From: Prevotella sp. | GTDB lineage: Bacteria; Bacteroidota; Bacteroidia; Bacteroidales; Bacteroidaceae | DNA: 64,000 bases | NCBI GenBank assembly: GCA_017509155.1 | Contig: JAFWQE010000093.1 | Coordinates: 1 to 64,000 of the forward strand | Direction: 5' to 3' | Part shown: positions 33,878-42,066 of the stretch, one piece after another | Layout: each line of letters opens with the position of its first letter | Numbering within the stretch: the first letter of the stretch is position 1 | Position numbers and translations under genes: made by a program | The notes under the pieces: generated by a model | The model's database searches: none | What the model was told of the DNA's origin: nothing | What the model saw: the letters and a program-made list of their open reading frames with translations, nothing else

Positions 33878-33885
33878 CAAAGTTA
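33878..33885 (-). promoter_or_regulatory. -7 box of the PagL-like gene
   Basis: TAACTTTG on the minus strand, 20 bases before the ATG; together with the divergent box at 33940 it forms a compact two-way promoter region. Confidence 0.65.
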
Positions 33886-33939
33886 CGCTTTTTTCATGGA
33901 AAACAGCCCGAGACGGACAGATAATTAGGGAATAATGCG

Positions 33940-33947
33940 TACTTTTG
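33940..33947 (+). promoter_or_regulatory. -7 box of the second EamA gene
   Basis: TACTTTTG, 25 bases upstream of the start codon, facing away from the PagL-like gene's box. Confidence 0.65.
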
Positions 33948-33972
33948 CAGCCGAAAAGGAAGAACTGCAAGA

Positions 33973-34953
33973 ATGATGAACACAAACAACCGTCCGCTGA
34001 TAGCCCATCTGTCGATGTTCCTGGCCTGTGCTTTCTGGGGCTTGATGGCTCCTCTGGGCAAGGATGCCATGACTCATGGCCTCGACGGACTGTCGATGGT
34101 GACGCTCCGTGTGGTGGGTGGCGCCGTGCTTTTCTGGACAACGTCGCTCTTCATCCGTCGCGAAAGGGTCCCCTTGCGCGACGTTTGGATGTTTGCCGGA
34201 GCGGCCATTTTCGGCCTCGTGTGCAACCAGTGCTGCTACACCATCGGCCTTTCCATCACCTCACCGGTGAACGCCAGCATCGTCACAACCTCCATGCCCA
34301 TCTTCGCCATGCTGCTGGCTGCCCTCATCCTGAAGGAACCTATCACGGGCAAAAAGGTGGCGGGCGTGCTCCTGGGTTTCAGTGGAGCCCTCATCCTTAT
34401 ACTGACCAGCGCCGCCCATAGCAGCGACAAGGTGGGCGACATCCGTGGCGACTTGCTTTGTCTGGGTGCCCAGTTCTCGTTCGCTCTCTACCTGTCGCTG
34501 TTCAACAAACTGATACGCCGCTACAACGTGTTCACCATCAACCGCTGGATGTTCCTGTGGGCATCGCTCTTCATTCTGCCCTTCACCGGCAGTCACACGT
34601 GGAATCTGGTGACCCAGCATCCGCCGCAGAAGACGTGGATGGAGGCCGGCTACGTGGTGTTCTTCGGCACATACGTGGGCTATATCCTGACAATGATTGG
34701 CCAGAAAACGCTGCGTCCCACCGTTGTTTCGGTCTACAACTACGTGCAGCCGCTGGTGGCCGTCACGGTGAGCATCCTCACCGGCATCGGCGTGTTGAAG
34801 TGGAGTCAGGCGCTGGCCGTGGTGCTCGTGTTCTGCGGCGTCGCCCTCGTCACCAAGTCGAAGAGCCGGAGAGACATGGAAAAAGCGGAAAAGAAGACCT
34901 CCCCCGGCACCTCAGAAGGAGGGGAGAGCCTGCAAGATGGTTCAGTGAGATAG
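33973..34953 (+). CDS. EamA/DMT-family membrane exporter
   Basis: 326 residues with ten predicted helices in two EamA halves (about 12-150 and 165-300). Signatures are CAFWGLMAPLGKDAMTHG at the start, CCYTIGLSITSPVNASIVTT and TMPIFAMLLAALILKEPI-type helices in the first half, and SVYNYVQPLVAVTVSILTG in the second. A charged cytosolic tail of about 35 residues (SKSRRDMEKAEKKTSPGTSE) follows the last helix. It is related to the exporter at 441-1334 but clearly diverged. Substrate unknown. A strong bidirectional terminator lies downstream. Confidence 0.85.
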   Translation: MMNTNNRPLIAHLSMFLACAFWGLMAPLGKDAMTHGLDGLSMVTLRVVGGAVLFWTTSLFIRRERVPLRDVWMFAGAAIFGLVCNQCCYTIGLSITSPVNASIVTTSMPIFAMLLAALILKEPITGKKVAGVLLGFSGALILILTSAAHSSDKVGDIRGDLLCLGAQFSFALYLSLFNKLIRRYNVFTINRWMFLWASLFILPFTGSHTWNLVTQHPPQKTWMEAGYVVFFGTYVGYILTMIGQKTLRPTVVSVYNYVQPLVAVTVSILTGIGVLKWSQALAVVLVFCGVALVTKSKSRRDMEKAEKKTSPGTSEGGESLQDGSVR

Positions 34954-35033
34954 GAGATTCGCGGTTGCCTTTCTGCTGTCCTACAGAGGGAGAGATGGCG
35001 ATAGGGGAGGACGTAATTGACGGATGGCGCAAA

Positions 35034-35096
35034 AAAGAATCTAGAAAAAACTTGCGGAAATGGGCAGTTCTCGCAAGTTTTTTCTAGATTTTTATA
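35034..35096. terminator. Bidirectional terminator with a 17-base perfect stem
   Basis: TCTAGAAAAAACTTGCG (35040-35056) pairs exactly with CGCAAGTTTTTTCTAGA (35072-35088), with A-run and T-run on the outer sides. It separates the converging EamA and outer-membrane barrel genes. Confidence 0.92.
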
Positions 35097-35128
35097 TGGC
35101 GAATCGTCAGATTCGGGAATGTCGGTTG

Positions 35129-35926
35129 TTAGTCTTTCTTGCAGCAGCCGCCACATTTCTGGAACGGTTTCAGCGTGATGCCGGCCATGATGGCGGCCTT
35201 TTCGGCGTATGGATTGGTGTTCATCTCCACGTATACGGGCAGTTCGTAGCCGGCCACGCGCAGGTTCTTGGTGGCCCTGATGGCTGCCTGCACGCAGGTG
35301 AAACCGTCACCATAGAGATACTGTTTCAGCTTCTCGTTCTTGTCTTTCACCACCATTGGCTCGCGCCAGCTGCTCGACTCGAAGGGCGTGATTCCTGCCC
35401 TTGCCTGCCAGTCGATGCCGCCGAGGCTGAACGGAACGGCCAGTTCCACGTAGGTGGAGTAGCAGCGCTTGTCGCTCTCCTCTACGTCAAAGTCGTTGCC
35501 CAGCACCGTGGTGTAGGCCTGCAACGAGAAGTAGCGGCAGGTGTATCCGAGGTTTGCCTCGAAGCGATGTCCTGTCTCTCGCTCGTCGAAGTGGAAATAG
35601 CGGTTCATGTCGTCGATGCCTGACATCCACTGGCTGCCAAAACCGACGTTCAGGCCGAACGGTGCACGGTAGCCCAGCTGCAGTCCTATGCGCTCGCGGT
35701 CGTTGCTGTCGAAGCCCGTGGCTGCGTCGGCGCTAAGGTAAAGTCCCTGCCAGCGCACCTCGGCCTTGGGCTGAAGCGAAGGCCCGCCCAGCGTGAGGCC
35801 GCGCCAAAGGTTCTTGCTCGTGAGGTCCACCTGAATGTCGGCCTCCACCTTTTCCTGTGCATGAGCGGCTGCGGGCAGCAGGGCCAGAAGCAGCAGCGCC
35901 ATGGCTTTCATCATTGTCTTTTTCAT
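35129..35926 (-). CDS. Outer-membrane beta-barrel protein of unknown function
   Basis: 265 residues from ATG 35926 (a nine-residue upstream TTG extension overlaps the promoter box and is rejected). Signal peptide MKKTMMKAMALLLLALLPAA then AHAQ. The mature part is a run of amphipathic strands beginning VEADIQVDLTSKNLWRGLTL, the TSKNLWRG opening that I associate with Gcw_chp/TorF-type porin-like barrels. It ends unusually with a cysteine- and lysine-rich tail, FQKCGGCCKKD, which may project into the periplasm and bind a metal or form disulfides. Function unknown. Single gene with its own promoter 25 bases upstream. Confidence 0.7.
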   Translation of the reverse strand: MKKTMMKAMALLLLALLPAAAHAQEKVEADIQVDLTSKNLWRGLTLGGPSLQPKAEVRWQGLYLSADAATGFDSNDRERIGLQLGYRAPFGLNVGFGSQWMSGIDDMNRYFHFDERETGHRFEANLGYTCRYFSLQAYTTVLGNDFDVEESDKRCYSTYVELAVPFSLGGIDWQARAGITPFESSSWREPMVVKDKNEKLKQYLYGDGFTCVQAAIRATKNLRVAGYELPVYVEMNTNPYAEKAAIMAGITLKPFQKCGGCCKKD

Positions 35927-35950
35927 TGTCGTTCTGTTTAAAAAACTGGG

Positions 35951-35958
35951 CAAAGGTA
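35951..35958 (-). promoter_or_regulatory. -7 box of the barrel-protein gene
   Basis: TACCTTTG on the minus strand, 24 bases before the ATG at 35926. Confidence 0.65.
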
Positions 35959-36027
35959 GTAAGATGCTCGCAATGGTGCAAGAAACACGCGTTAAAAAAA
36001 ACTATTTTGGGCTTGCAGGGAGGGTCA

Positions 36028-36160
36028 TGACAGGAGTTGCAGGAGTCACAGAAGTTGCTGGAGTTGCAGACGATAGCAGGGTATGCACCTCAATGTAGCC
36101 AATAAAGACTCTTTCGTCTGTAGCTCCTGCCTCTCCAGCAACTCCTGCCACTCCTTCACT
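36028..36160. repeat. GGAGTT-family long inverted repeat
   Basis: The forward arm (about 36030-36075) is made of CAGGAGTTG-type 9-base units and ends in CAGACGATAG. The reverse arm (36113-36157) begins TCGTCTGTAGCTCCTGCC. It lies just after the stop of the GH3 gene, where it could end transcription. Confidence 0.85.
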
Positions 36161-36179
36161 TGTGCCCCATGGCCGCCGC

Positions 36180-38513
36180 CTACTTGCTGCGCATCACGTC
36201 GTGACACTGCACGCGTGCGCCCTTCACCTTGAAGTCGACGCGGCTGCGGCAGTCCTCGGCGCTGGCCGAGAAGAGTGCGGTGTAGGTGCCTTCGTCGGTA
36301 ACCCAGGCCTGCTGACCTTCGTCATAGCTGGCCAGGTCATACGGTGTGAAGGTCATTTCCAGGCGCTGGCTCTCGCCGGGTTTCAGTTCGCGGGTCTTGC
36401 CGAATGCCTTCAGCTCGTAGGCGGGTTTCTCCATGGTGCCCTTTGGTGCGGCCACATAGAGCTCCACGATCTCCTTGCCGGGGCGCTGTCCGCTGTTCTT
36501 CACGGTCACCTGTGCCACATAGGCGTTGCCCTTTTTCGTCACCTTGGCCTGGCTGTAGTCGAAGGTGGTGTAGCTCAGTCCGTAGCCGAAGGGATAGCTC
36601 ACCGGCTGGTTCTGGCTCTGGAAGTAGCGATAGCCCACGTTGAGTCCCTCTTCATAGACGGTCTCGCTTATGCAAGGCAACTGGGCTTTCTGCTCGTCGT
36701 TCAGGCGCATGTCGTCCCAGAAGGTGTAGTCTTTCGGGAAGTTCTTGGTCGACGGAACATCCTCCAGCGAGCACGGGAATGTCACGGGAAGCTTGCCCGA
36801 GGGATAGGTGCGGCCCGTCAAAACGTCGGCCACGCTGTTGCCTCCCTCCATTCCCGGCTGCCAGGCCAGCAGGATGGCGTCGGCCAGATGGCTCCATGAG
36901 TTGGTTTCCACGGCGCCGCCAACGTTCAGGATGACCACCACGGGCTTCTGCTCCGCATGGAATGCCTCGGCCACTCCGCGCAGTGTGGCCATCTCGTCGG
37001 CATTGATGTTGAAGTCGTCCCACGCACGGTCGCCGGCTTCGCCGCTGCTTCGGCCGATGGTCACGATGGCCACGTCGTTGTTCCTGGCAGCATTGGCAAA
37101 CACGTTCTGGCCGAGATAGGGCTCATGAAGTCGCGGACGCGGGAAGAACTTGTTGGGCGAAAGCGTGCCCATTTCGGCTTCCAGCTCCTCCATGCCAAAC
37201 TCTTTATACTTCGTATAGACCGTCGTCAGGGTGTCGTCGGTGGCAAATCCTGCGTTCTTCAGTCCCTGTTGCAGGTCCACCACGTAAGGCTTGTTCACGT
37301 CGCCCGAGCCTGTTCCGCCGGCGTAGAACATGTAGGAGGTGATGCCGAATAGCGCCGTGCGCATGGCCTTCTCTCCACCGTTCACCTGTTTCTTCGCACT
37401 CATGGGCAGCACGCCCTCGTTCTTCAGCAGCACCATTCCCTCGGGTGCGGCCTGTCGGGTCAGCAGGGCGTGGGCCTCGATGTCGGGCTTGTTCGAGAAC
37501 TGATAGCCGCGGAAACGTGGCGTCTTCACCACATACTCCAGAATGCGGCGCACGTTGCGGTCGATGTCTTCCATCTTGATGGTGCCGTCGTTCGCCCCTT
37601 TCACGATGTCCTTTATCTGCTGTGCGTTGCCCGGAGTGAGCAGGTCGTTGCCCGCAGCCACCTGTCGGTCGGTGTGGCGCGTGTCGGTCCAGTCGGTCAT
37701 CACGATGCCCTTGAAGCCCCATTCCTCACGCAGGATGGTGGTCAGCAGCTCTTTGTTCTCCTGCGTCCACGGACCGTTCAGGTAGTTATACGAGCTCATG
37801 ATGGTCCAGGGCTGACTCTTGCGCACCATGATTTCGAAGCCCTTCAGGTAGAGTTCGCGCAGCACGCGCTGGCTCACCACGGAGTTGTTGTTCAGTCGGT
37901 TGGACTCCTGGTTGTTGCCGGCAAAGTGTTTCGCCGACACGCCCACGCCCTGGCTCTGCACGCCGTTCACCATGGCGGCGGCGATGAGTCCTGTGAGGAA
38001 CGGGTCTTCTGAGTAGTATTCGAAGTTGCGTCCGCACAACGGCGAGCGCATCAGGTTCATTCCCGGTCCCAGAATCACGTCGCATCCGTATTCCAGCACC
38101 TCGTTTCCCATGGCGCGTCCCACCTGTTCCACGAGCGGCGTGTTCCATGTGGCGGCCAGCAGGGTGCCAATGGGGAAGCCCGTGCAGTAGTAGGTCTGCG
38201 TGTCGCCGGGGCGGGTGGCGGCAATGTGGAGTCCCGCCGGACCGTCGGCCAAAACGGTGTGAGGGATGCCCAGACGTTCAATCTTGGCCGTGTTGCCTGC
38301 CGCTCCCAGCACGATGGCACCGGCATTGGGGTCGGGGTCGGAGGGCAGTCCGAAGTAGGAATGGCCGAAAGTGTAGCCCACCATGAGCTTCGCTTTCTCT
38401 TCAATGGTCATCTCTTTGACCACGCGGTCGATGTTCTTTGGCGTCAGCTTCACCTGAGCTGTGGCGCCGCTTGCAATCATTGTTGCAGCAATCATAAGTT
38501 TCAATGGTTTCAT
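36180..38513 (-). CDS. Secreted/periplasmic GH3-family beta-glucosidase-like enzyme
   Basis: 777 residues from ATG 38513 (11 extra upstream codons rejected because MKPLKLMIAATMIASGATAQ is a signal peptide). The N-terminal GH3 TIM-barrel domain (about 30-330) contains VSAKHFAGNNQE (substrate and K-H pair) and the nucleophile D274 in GIVMTDWTDTRHT. The second alpha/beta domain (about 380-610) holds the usual LKNEGVLPM opening and NVGGAVETNSW. A C-terminal fibronectin-III-like domain (about 670-750; GYGLSYTTFDYS then KNSGQRPGKEIVELYV) is standard. The enzyme probably releases glucose or xylose from beta-linked oligosaccharides; exact specificity is not readable. No SusC/SusD pair is adjacent, so it is not in a polysaccharide utilisation locus here. 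Confidence 0.9.
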   Translation of the reverse strand: MKPLKLMIAATMIASGATAQVKLTPKNIDRVVKEMTIEEKAKLMVGYTFGHSYFGLPSDPDPNAGAIVLGAAGNTAKIERLGIPHTVLADGPAGLHIAATRPGDTQTYYCTGFPIGTLLAATWNTPLVEQVGRAMGNEVLEYGCDVILGPGMNLMRSPLCGRNFEYYSEDPFLTGLIAAAMVNGVQSQGVGVSAKHFAGNNQESNRLNNNSVVSQRVLRELYLKGFEIMVRKSQPWTIMSSYNYLNGPWTQENKELLTTILREEWGFKGIVMTDWTDTRHTDRQVAAGNDLLTPGNAQQIKDIVKGANDGTIKMEDIDRNVRRILEYVVKTPRFRGYQFSNKPDIEAHALLTRQAAPEGMVLLKNEGVLPMSAKKQVNGGEKAMRTALFGITSYMFYAGGTGSGDVNKPYVVDLQQGLKNAGFATDDTLTTVYTKYKEFGMEELEAEMGTLSPNKFFPRPRLHEPYLGQNVFANAARNNDVAIVTIGRSSGEAGDRAWDDFNINADEMATLRGVAEAFHAEQKPVVVILNVGGAVETNSWSHLADAILLAWQPGMEGGNSVADVLTGRTYPSGKLPVTFPCSLEDVPSTKNFPKDYTFWDDMRLNDEQKAQLPCISETVYEEGLNVGYRYFQSQNQPVSYPFGYGLSYTTFDYSQAKVTKKGNAYVAQVTVKNSGQRPGKEIVELYVAAPKGTMEKPAYELKAFGKTRELKPGESQRLEMTFTPYDLASYDEGQQAWVTDEGTYTALFSASAEDCRSRVDFKVKGARVQCHDVMRSK

Positions 38514-38549
38514 ATAGGTTATGTATTTAGTATTCCTTTCGCTCATCTT

Positions 38550-38697
38550 CTAGGAGTTTGGGAGTGTGGGAGTGTGGGAGTGTGGACGATAGTCGCAGAG
38601 CGCCTTTTGCAACAAAGCTAACGTCCAGACGCCAACGGCTGAGAGCCGCGAAAGCTCCTAAACTCCTCAACTCCTCAGACATGTGCAAGCTGAGTCA
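38550..38697. repeat. GGAGTTT-family inverted repeat between GH3 gene and helicase
   Basis: The forward arm has GGAGTTTGGGAGTGTGG units ending TGGACGATAG (38551-38592). The reverse arm is CTCCTAAACTCCTCAACTCC (about 38666-38689). The remainder of the gap to the helicase promoter shows no gene. Confidence 0.8.
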
Positions 38698-38785
38698 TGC
38701 ATTTTGTTTTCCGATTCTCGTGCAAAGATAGCGTTTTTTATCGTAACAGCCATCCTCTTGTGGCAGTTATTTCGAAAAAAAGCGC

Positions 38786-38793
38786 TACCTTTG
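38786..38793 (+). promoter_or_regulatory. -7 box directly abutting the helicase start
   Basis: TACCTTTG ends four bases before the ATG at 38798, so the transcript would begin at or next to the start codon (leaderless). Confidence 0.65.
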
Positions 38794-38797
38794 CATC

Positions 38798-40276
38798 ATG
38801 ATTACCGACGAGATAGCTTTCCGCATCGTTCAGGCGCTGGGCCTTCAGCCCACAGGCGAGCAGCAGGCGGCCATCGGCATGTTCTGCCGTTTCCTTCAGG
38901 AGCGCGACCCGAGGGCGGTGATGGTGCTGCACGGCAGTGCCGGAACGGGCAAGACCACGCTGGCCTCTGCCATGGTGCGTGCCATGGTGGCGCTGGGGCA
39001 GAAAGTGGTGCTGCTCGCGCCTACGGGACGGGCTGCCAAGGTGTTCGCGCTGAACAGCGGACGACCGGCCTACACCATCCACCGGCGCATCTACCGCCAG
39101 CGGACGGCGGGCGACCTGAGCAGCTTCAACCTGAACTACAACAATGCCGCCGACACCCTCTACATGGTGGACGAGGCATCGATGATTGCCAACGGCGGAC
39201 ATGCCGAGAGCGTGTTCGGCGACGGTCGCCTGCTCGACGATCTGGTGAGCTTTGTCTACGGCGGACGCAACTGTCGCATGGTGCTCATCGGCGACCAGGC
39301 GCAGCTGCCGCCCGTGGGCGAGAGCGAGTCGCCGGCACTCTCGGGCAGCAGGCTCCGCGAGATGGGGCTGCGCGTCTTCGAATGCGACCTCAGCGAGGTG
39401 ATGCGCCAGAGCCTCCAGTCGGGCATCTTGTGGAACGCCACACGCATCAGACAGATGGGCAGCGCGGCATGGACCGCCGACGCCGACGCCCCGCTGAGCC
39501 TGCCCAGCATCAGGTTCCGGGGCTTCGCCGACATACAGATGGTGCCCGGCAACGAGCTCATCGAGCAGCTCAACTCGTCGTACTCGCAGGTGGGCATCGA
39601 CGACACCATCGTGGTGACCCGCAGCAACAAGCGCGCCGGCATCTACAACCAGGGCATCCGCAACACCATTCTCGACCGCGAGGAGGAGCTTTGCCGCGGC
39701 GACCTGCTCATGGTGGTGAAGAACAACTACCACTGGACGCAGCCGCAGGACAGCCCCTCTGCCGGCGCTGCGGCGCAGCCTTCGTTCCTGGCCAACGGCG
39801 ACCGCGCCAGCGTGCAACGGGTGCGCCACATCCACGATCTCTACGGATTCCGCTTCGCCGACGTGCAGCTGCGCTTTCCCGACTTCAACGACTACGAGCT
39901 GGAGGCCACCGTCCTGCTCGACACCCTCACGGCAGAGGCACCCGCACTCACACGCGAACAGCAGGAGCAGCTCTACGAGAGCGTCATGGCCGACTATGCC
40001 GACATTTCGCAGAAAAACGAGCGGCTGAGCGAGCTGCGCCGCGATGCCCACTACAACGCCCTGCAGGTGAAGTTCGCCTATGCCGTCACCTGCCACAAGG
40101 CGCAGGGCGGACAATGGGCCCATGTCTATGTGGATCAGGGCTACATGACCGACGACATGCTCACGCCAGACTACATCCATTGGCTCTACACAGCCTTCAC
40201 CCGTGCCACCGAAAAGCTCTTTCTTGTCAACTGGCCAGCAACGCAAACCGACGCGGAAACCGACAATTCCGAATGA
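38798..40276 (+). CDS. RecD-like superfamily 1B DNA helicase
   Basis: 492 residues. Walker A (motif I) is HGSAGTGKTTLA (from about residue 45). Motif Ia reads VVLLAPTGRAAKV, motif II is YMVDEASMIANG, motif III is RMVLIGDQAQLPPVGESESP, and the C-terminal UvrD_C_2-type motif reads AYAVTCHKAQGGQWAHVYVD. The short N-terminal region and single polypeptide fit the stand-alone RecD2/Pif1-like helicases of Bacteroidota rather than the RecD subunit of RecBCD. It unwinds DNA 5' to 3' by family knowledge. It is a single gene with a promoter that nearly touches the ATG. A 22-base repeat array follows the stop. Confidence 0.88.
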   Translation: MITDEIAFRIVQALGLQPTGEQQAAIGMFCRFLQERDPRAVMVLHGSAGTGKTTLASAMVRAMVALGQKVVLLAPTGRAAKVFALNSGRPAYTIHRRIYRQRTAGDLSSFNLNYNNAADTLYMVDEASMIANGGHAESVFGDGRLLDDLVSFVYGGRNCRMVLIGDQAQLPPVGESESPALSGSRLREMGLRVFECDLSEVMRQSLQSGILWNATRIRQMGSAAWTADADAPLSLPSIRFRGFADIQMVPGNELIEQLNSSYSQVGIDDTIVVTRSNKRAGIYNQGIRNTILDREEELCRGDLLMVVKNNYHWTQPQDSPSAGAAAQPSFLANGDRASVQRVRHIHDLYGFRFADVQLRFPDFNDYELEATVLLDTLTAEAPALTREQQEQLYESVMADYADISQKNERLSELRRDAHYNALQVKFAYAVTCHKAQGGQWAHVYVDQGYMTDDMLTPDYIHWLYTAFTRATEKLFLVNWPATQTDAETDNSE

Positions 40277-40317
40277 CGAAACCGTCAGACGTGAGCGGCA
40301 AAAGCGGCAGTTTCAGG

Positions 40318-40410
40318 CAACAAATCCATTGAAATCGTTGAACGAAATCAATGGAATTGTTGAACAAAACCAATGGATTCGTTGAACGATTCCAATGGAA
40401 TAGTTGTTCT
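40318..40410. repeat. 22-base triple-repeat element, copy D
   Basis: Units start at 40327, 40349 and 40371 with a partial fourth at 40393. The left flank GCGGCAGTTTCAGGCAACAA matches the consensus outer flank. The rest of the gap to the etfB promoter has no recognisable gene. Confidence 0.9.
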
Positions 40411-40644
40411 TTTTCGTCAGATTTCCTTCGCAAAGTCAGCGGTTTTGTTTGCCGAAAACGACAGGTTTGCGGCGCGTTTTCACCCTATAGCCTTCTTTCT
40501 TCTGAGTATGTTCTTTCCTGAAACGGACAAGCAGACAGGCCGGAATAAAAGGGCTGGGAAGGGAGAAACGGCGCGGCAATGTTGCACAAAAGACGAAAAG
40601 TGTGCACAAAGAATGGGTAAATGTGCAGTTTCTTCTGCATTTGT

Positions 40645-40675
40645 TTTGCCATGCAACGAAAAAAGTGTACCTTTG
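40645..40675 (+). promoter_or_regulatory. Promoter of the etf operon
   Basis: TTTG (40645-40648), a 19-base spacer and TACCTTTG (40668-40675), followed by an AT-rich leader of about 47 bases to the etfB ATG. Confidence 0.8.
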
Positions 40676-40722
40676 CACCGATTTTTTCAGAATACGTATA
40701 TACATTATTTATTATTATATAT

Positions 40723-41616
40723 ATGAGTTTAAAGATTGTTGTGCTGGCCAAACAGGTGCCAGACACCCGAAATGTGGGCAAAGACGCCATGACGGCCGAG
40801 GGCACGGTGAACCGTGCTGCGCTGCCCGCCATTTTCAACCCCGAAGACTTGAACGCCCTGGAACAGGCTCTCCGACTGAAGGAGCAGCATCCGGGATCTA
40901 CCGTTGGAATCCTCACCATGGGGCCTCCCCGTGCCGGTGAGATCATCCGCCAGGGACTCTATCGTGGCGCCGACACAGGCTGGTTGCTCACTGACCGCCT
41001 CTTTGCCGGTGCCGATACGCTGGCCACAAGCTATGCTCTGGCCACGGCCATCAAGAAGATTGGCGACGTGGACATCGTGATTGGCGGTCGTCAGGCCATC
41101 GACGGCGACACCGCTCAGGTGGGACCGCAGGTGGCTCAGAAGCTGGGACTGAACCAGGTGACCTACGCCGAGGAGGTGTGTTCCGTGAAAGATGGCAAGG
41201 CCACCATCAAGCGCGTCATCGACGGTGGCGTGGAGACCGTAGAGGCTCCGCTGCCCGTGGTCATCACCGTGAACGGAAGTGCCGCTCCCTGCCGTCCGCA
41301 GAATGCCAAGCTGGTGATGAAGTACAAGCGCGCCACTTGTCCCATGGAAAGAAGCCTCACCCCCGACCCCTCTCCAAAGGGCGAGGGGAGTGATTACTCC
41401 TACCTCTATGAGGAGAGACCTTATCTTACGCTGAACCAATGGAGCGTGGCCGACGTAGATGGCGATGCCAACCAGTGCGGTCTGGCCGGCTCTCCCACGA
41501 AGGTAAAGGCCGTGAAGAACATCGTGTTCCAGGCCAAGGAATCGAAGACGCTGACGGGGTCTGACAGCGACATCGAAGGACTCGTAAAGGAACTGGTGGC
41601 TGAAAAGATTATATAA
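40723..41616 (+). CDS. etfB: Electron transfer flavoprotein beta subunit with repeat-encoded insertion
   Basis: 297 residues from ATG 40723 (the frame continues upstream through the promoter, so earlier starts are excluded). With EtfA it carries electrons from acyl-CoA dehydrogenases; the beta subunit binds AMP, or a second FAD in bifurcating types. It begins MSLKIVVLAKQVPDTRNVGK and carries GGRQAIDGDTAQVGPQVA and VTVNGSAAPCRPQNAKLVMK. Residues about 210-223 (RSLTPDPSPKGEGS) are encoded by the AGCCTCACCCC palindromic repeat, placed where the family has a variable loop before YLYEERPYLTLNQW. The operon continues with a DUF559 gene, etfA, two small membrane proteins and an acyl-CoA dehydrogenase. 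Confidence 0.93.
   Translation: MSLKIVVLAKQVPDTRNVGKDAMTAEGTVNRAALPAIFNPEDLNALEQALRLKEQHPGSTVGILTMGPPRAGEIIRQGLYRGADTGWLLTDRLFAGADTLATSYALATAIKKIGDVDIVIGGRQAIDGDTAQVGPQVAQKLGLNQVTYAEEVCSVKDGKATIKRVIDGGVETVEAPLPVVITVNGSAAPCRPQNAKLVMKYKRATCPMERSLTPDPSPKGEGSDYSYLYEERPYLTLNQWSVADVDGDANQCGLAGSPTKVKAVKNIVFQAKESKTLTGSDSDIEGLVKELVAEKII
41353..41394 (+). repeat. AGCCTCACCCC palindromic repeat R1, inside etfB
   Basis: AGCCTCACCCCCGACCCCTC and then TCCAAAGGGCGAGGGGAG; the inner part CCCCTCTCC/GGCGAGGGG is a near palindrome. Same orientation as R2. Translates in frame as SLTPDPSPKGEG. Confidence 0.9.
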
Positions 41617-41686
41617 AAAAAATAGCCTCACCCCCGGCCCCTCTCCGAAGGGAGAGGGGAGTGGATAGTCTTGAAACAGAAAAGGA

Positions 41687-42061
41687 ATGGGGTATAAATA
41701 TGAGACGGCGGCTCTCGACAGGTATGAATTGCTGAAGGCTTTTGCAAGGAAGAACCGGAGGGAGATGACAAAAAGCGAAAGGATTCTCTGGGATGCCTTG
41801 CGCAGCAGTCTGAAAGGATACAGGTTCCGCAGACAGCATGCCATCGTGGACTACATAGCCGATTTCGTCTGCCTTTCCGAGAAACTGGTCATCGAAGTTG
41901 ATGGAGGTTATCATGATGACCTGGACCAGCAGCACGATGACATCATCAGAACGGACTATCTGGAGGGGAAAGGTTTCCGGGTCATTCGATTTAAAAATGA
42001 AGAAGTAGACACTGATGTCAGGTCGGTGATACTTCGAATAAAAGAAGAATTAAACAAATAA
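41687..42061 (+). CDS. DUF559 / very-short-patch-repair-like endonuclease
   Basis: 124 residues. DUF559 proteins share the PD-(D/E)xK nuclease fold with Vsr. The pattern here is NRREMTKSERILWDALRSSL (helical N-terminal signature), then GYRFRRQHAIVDYIADFVCL, then KLVIEVDGGYH, giving D59, E70 and D72 as likely metal ligands, and a closing GFRVIRFKNEEV strand. It lies between etfB and etfA, which are normally adjacent, starts 70 bases after etfB and ends 5 bases before the etfA start. Nothing links it to electron transfer. With flanking R2 and R3 it looks like cargo or motor of a repeat-associated mobile unit. DUF559 function is not established in general. Confidence 0.85.
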   Translation: MGYKYETAALDRYELLKAFARKNRREMTKSERILWDALRSSLKGYRFRRQHAIVDYIADFVCLSEKLVIEVDGGYHDDLDQQHDDIIRTDYLEGKGFRVIRFKNEEVDTDVRSVILRIKEELNK

Positions 42062-42066
42062 TAGAT

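Noticed and set aside
36180..38513. GH3 gene as part of a polysaccharide utilisation locus
   Set aside because: No susC, susD or sensor gene lies on either side within the window.
40621..40722. Upstream start for etfB
   Set aside because: The region contains the complete promoter, and MSLKIVVLAKQVPDTRN is the family start.
41339..41400. Suspected sequencing or assembly artefact for the etfB insertion
   Set aside because: The repeat is in frame, has relatives with different sequence at 41624, 42104 and 50078, and the flanks read normally; real insertion is more likely, though read mapping would settle it.
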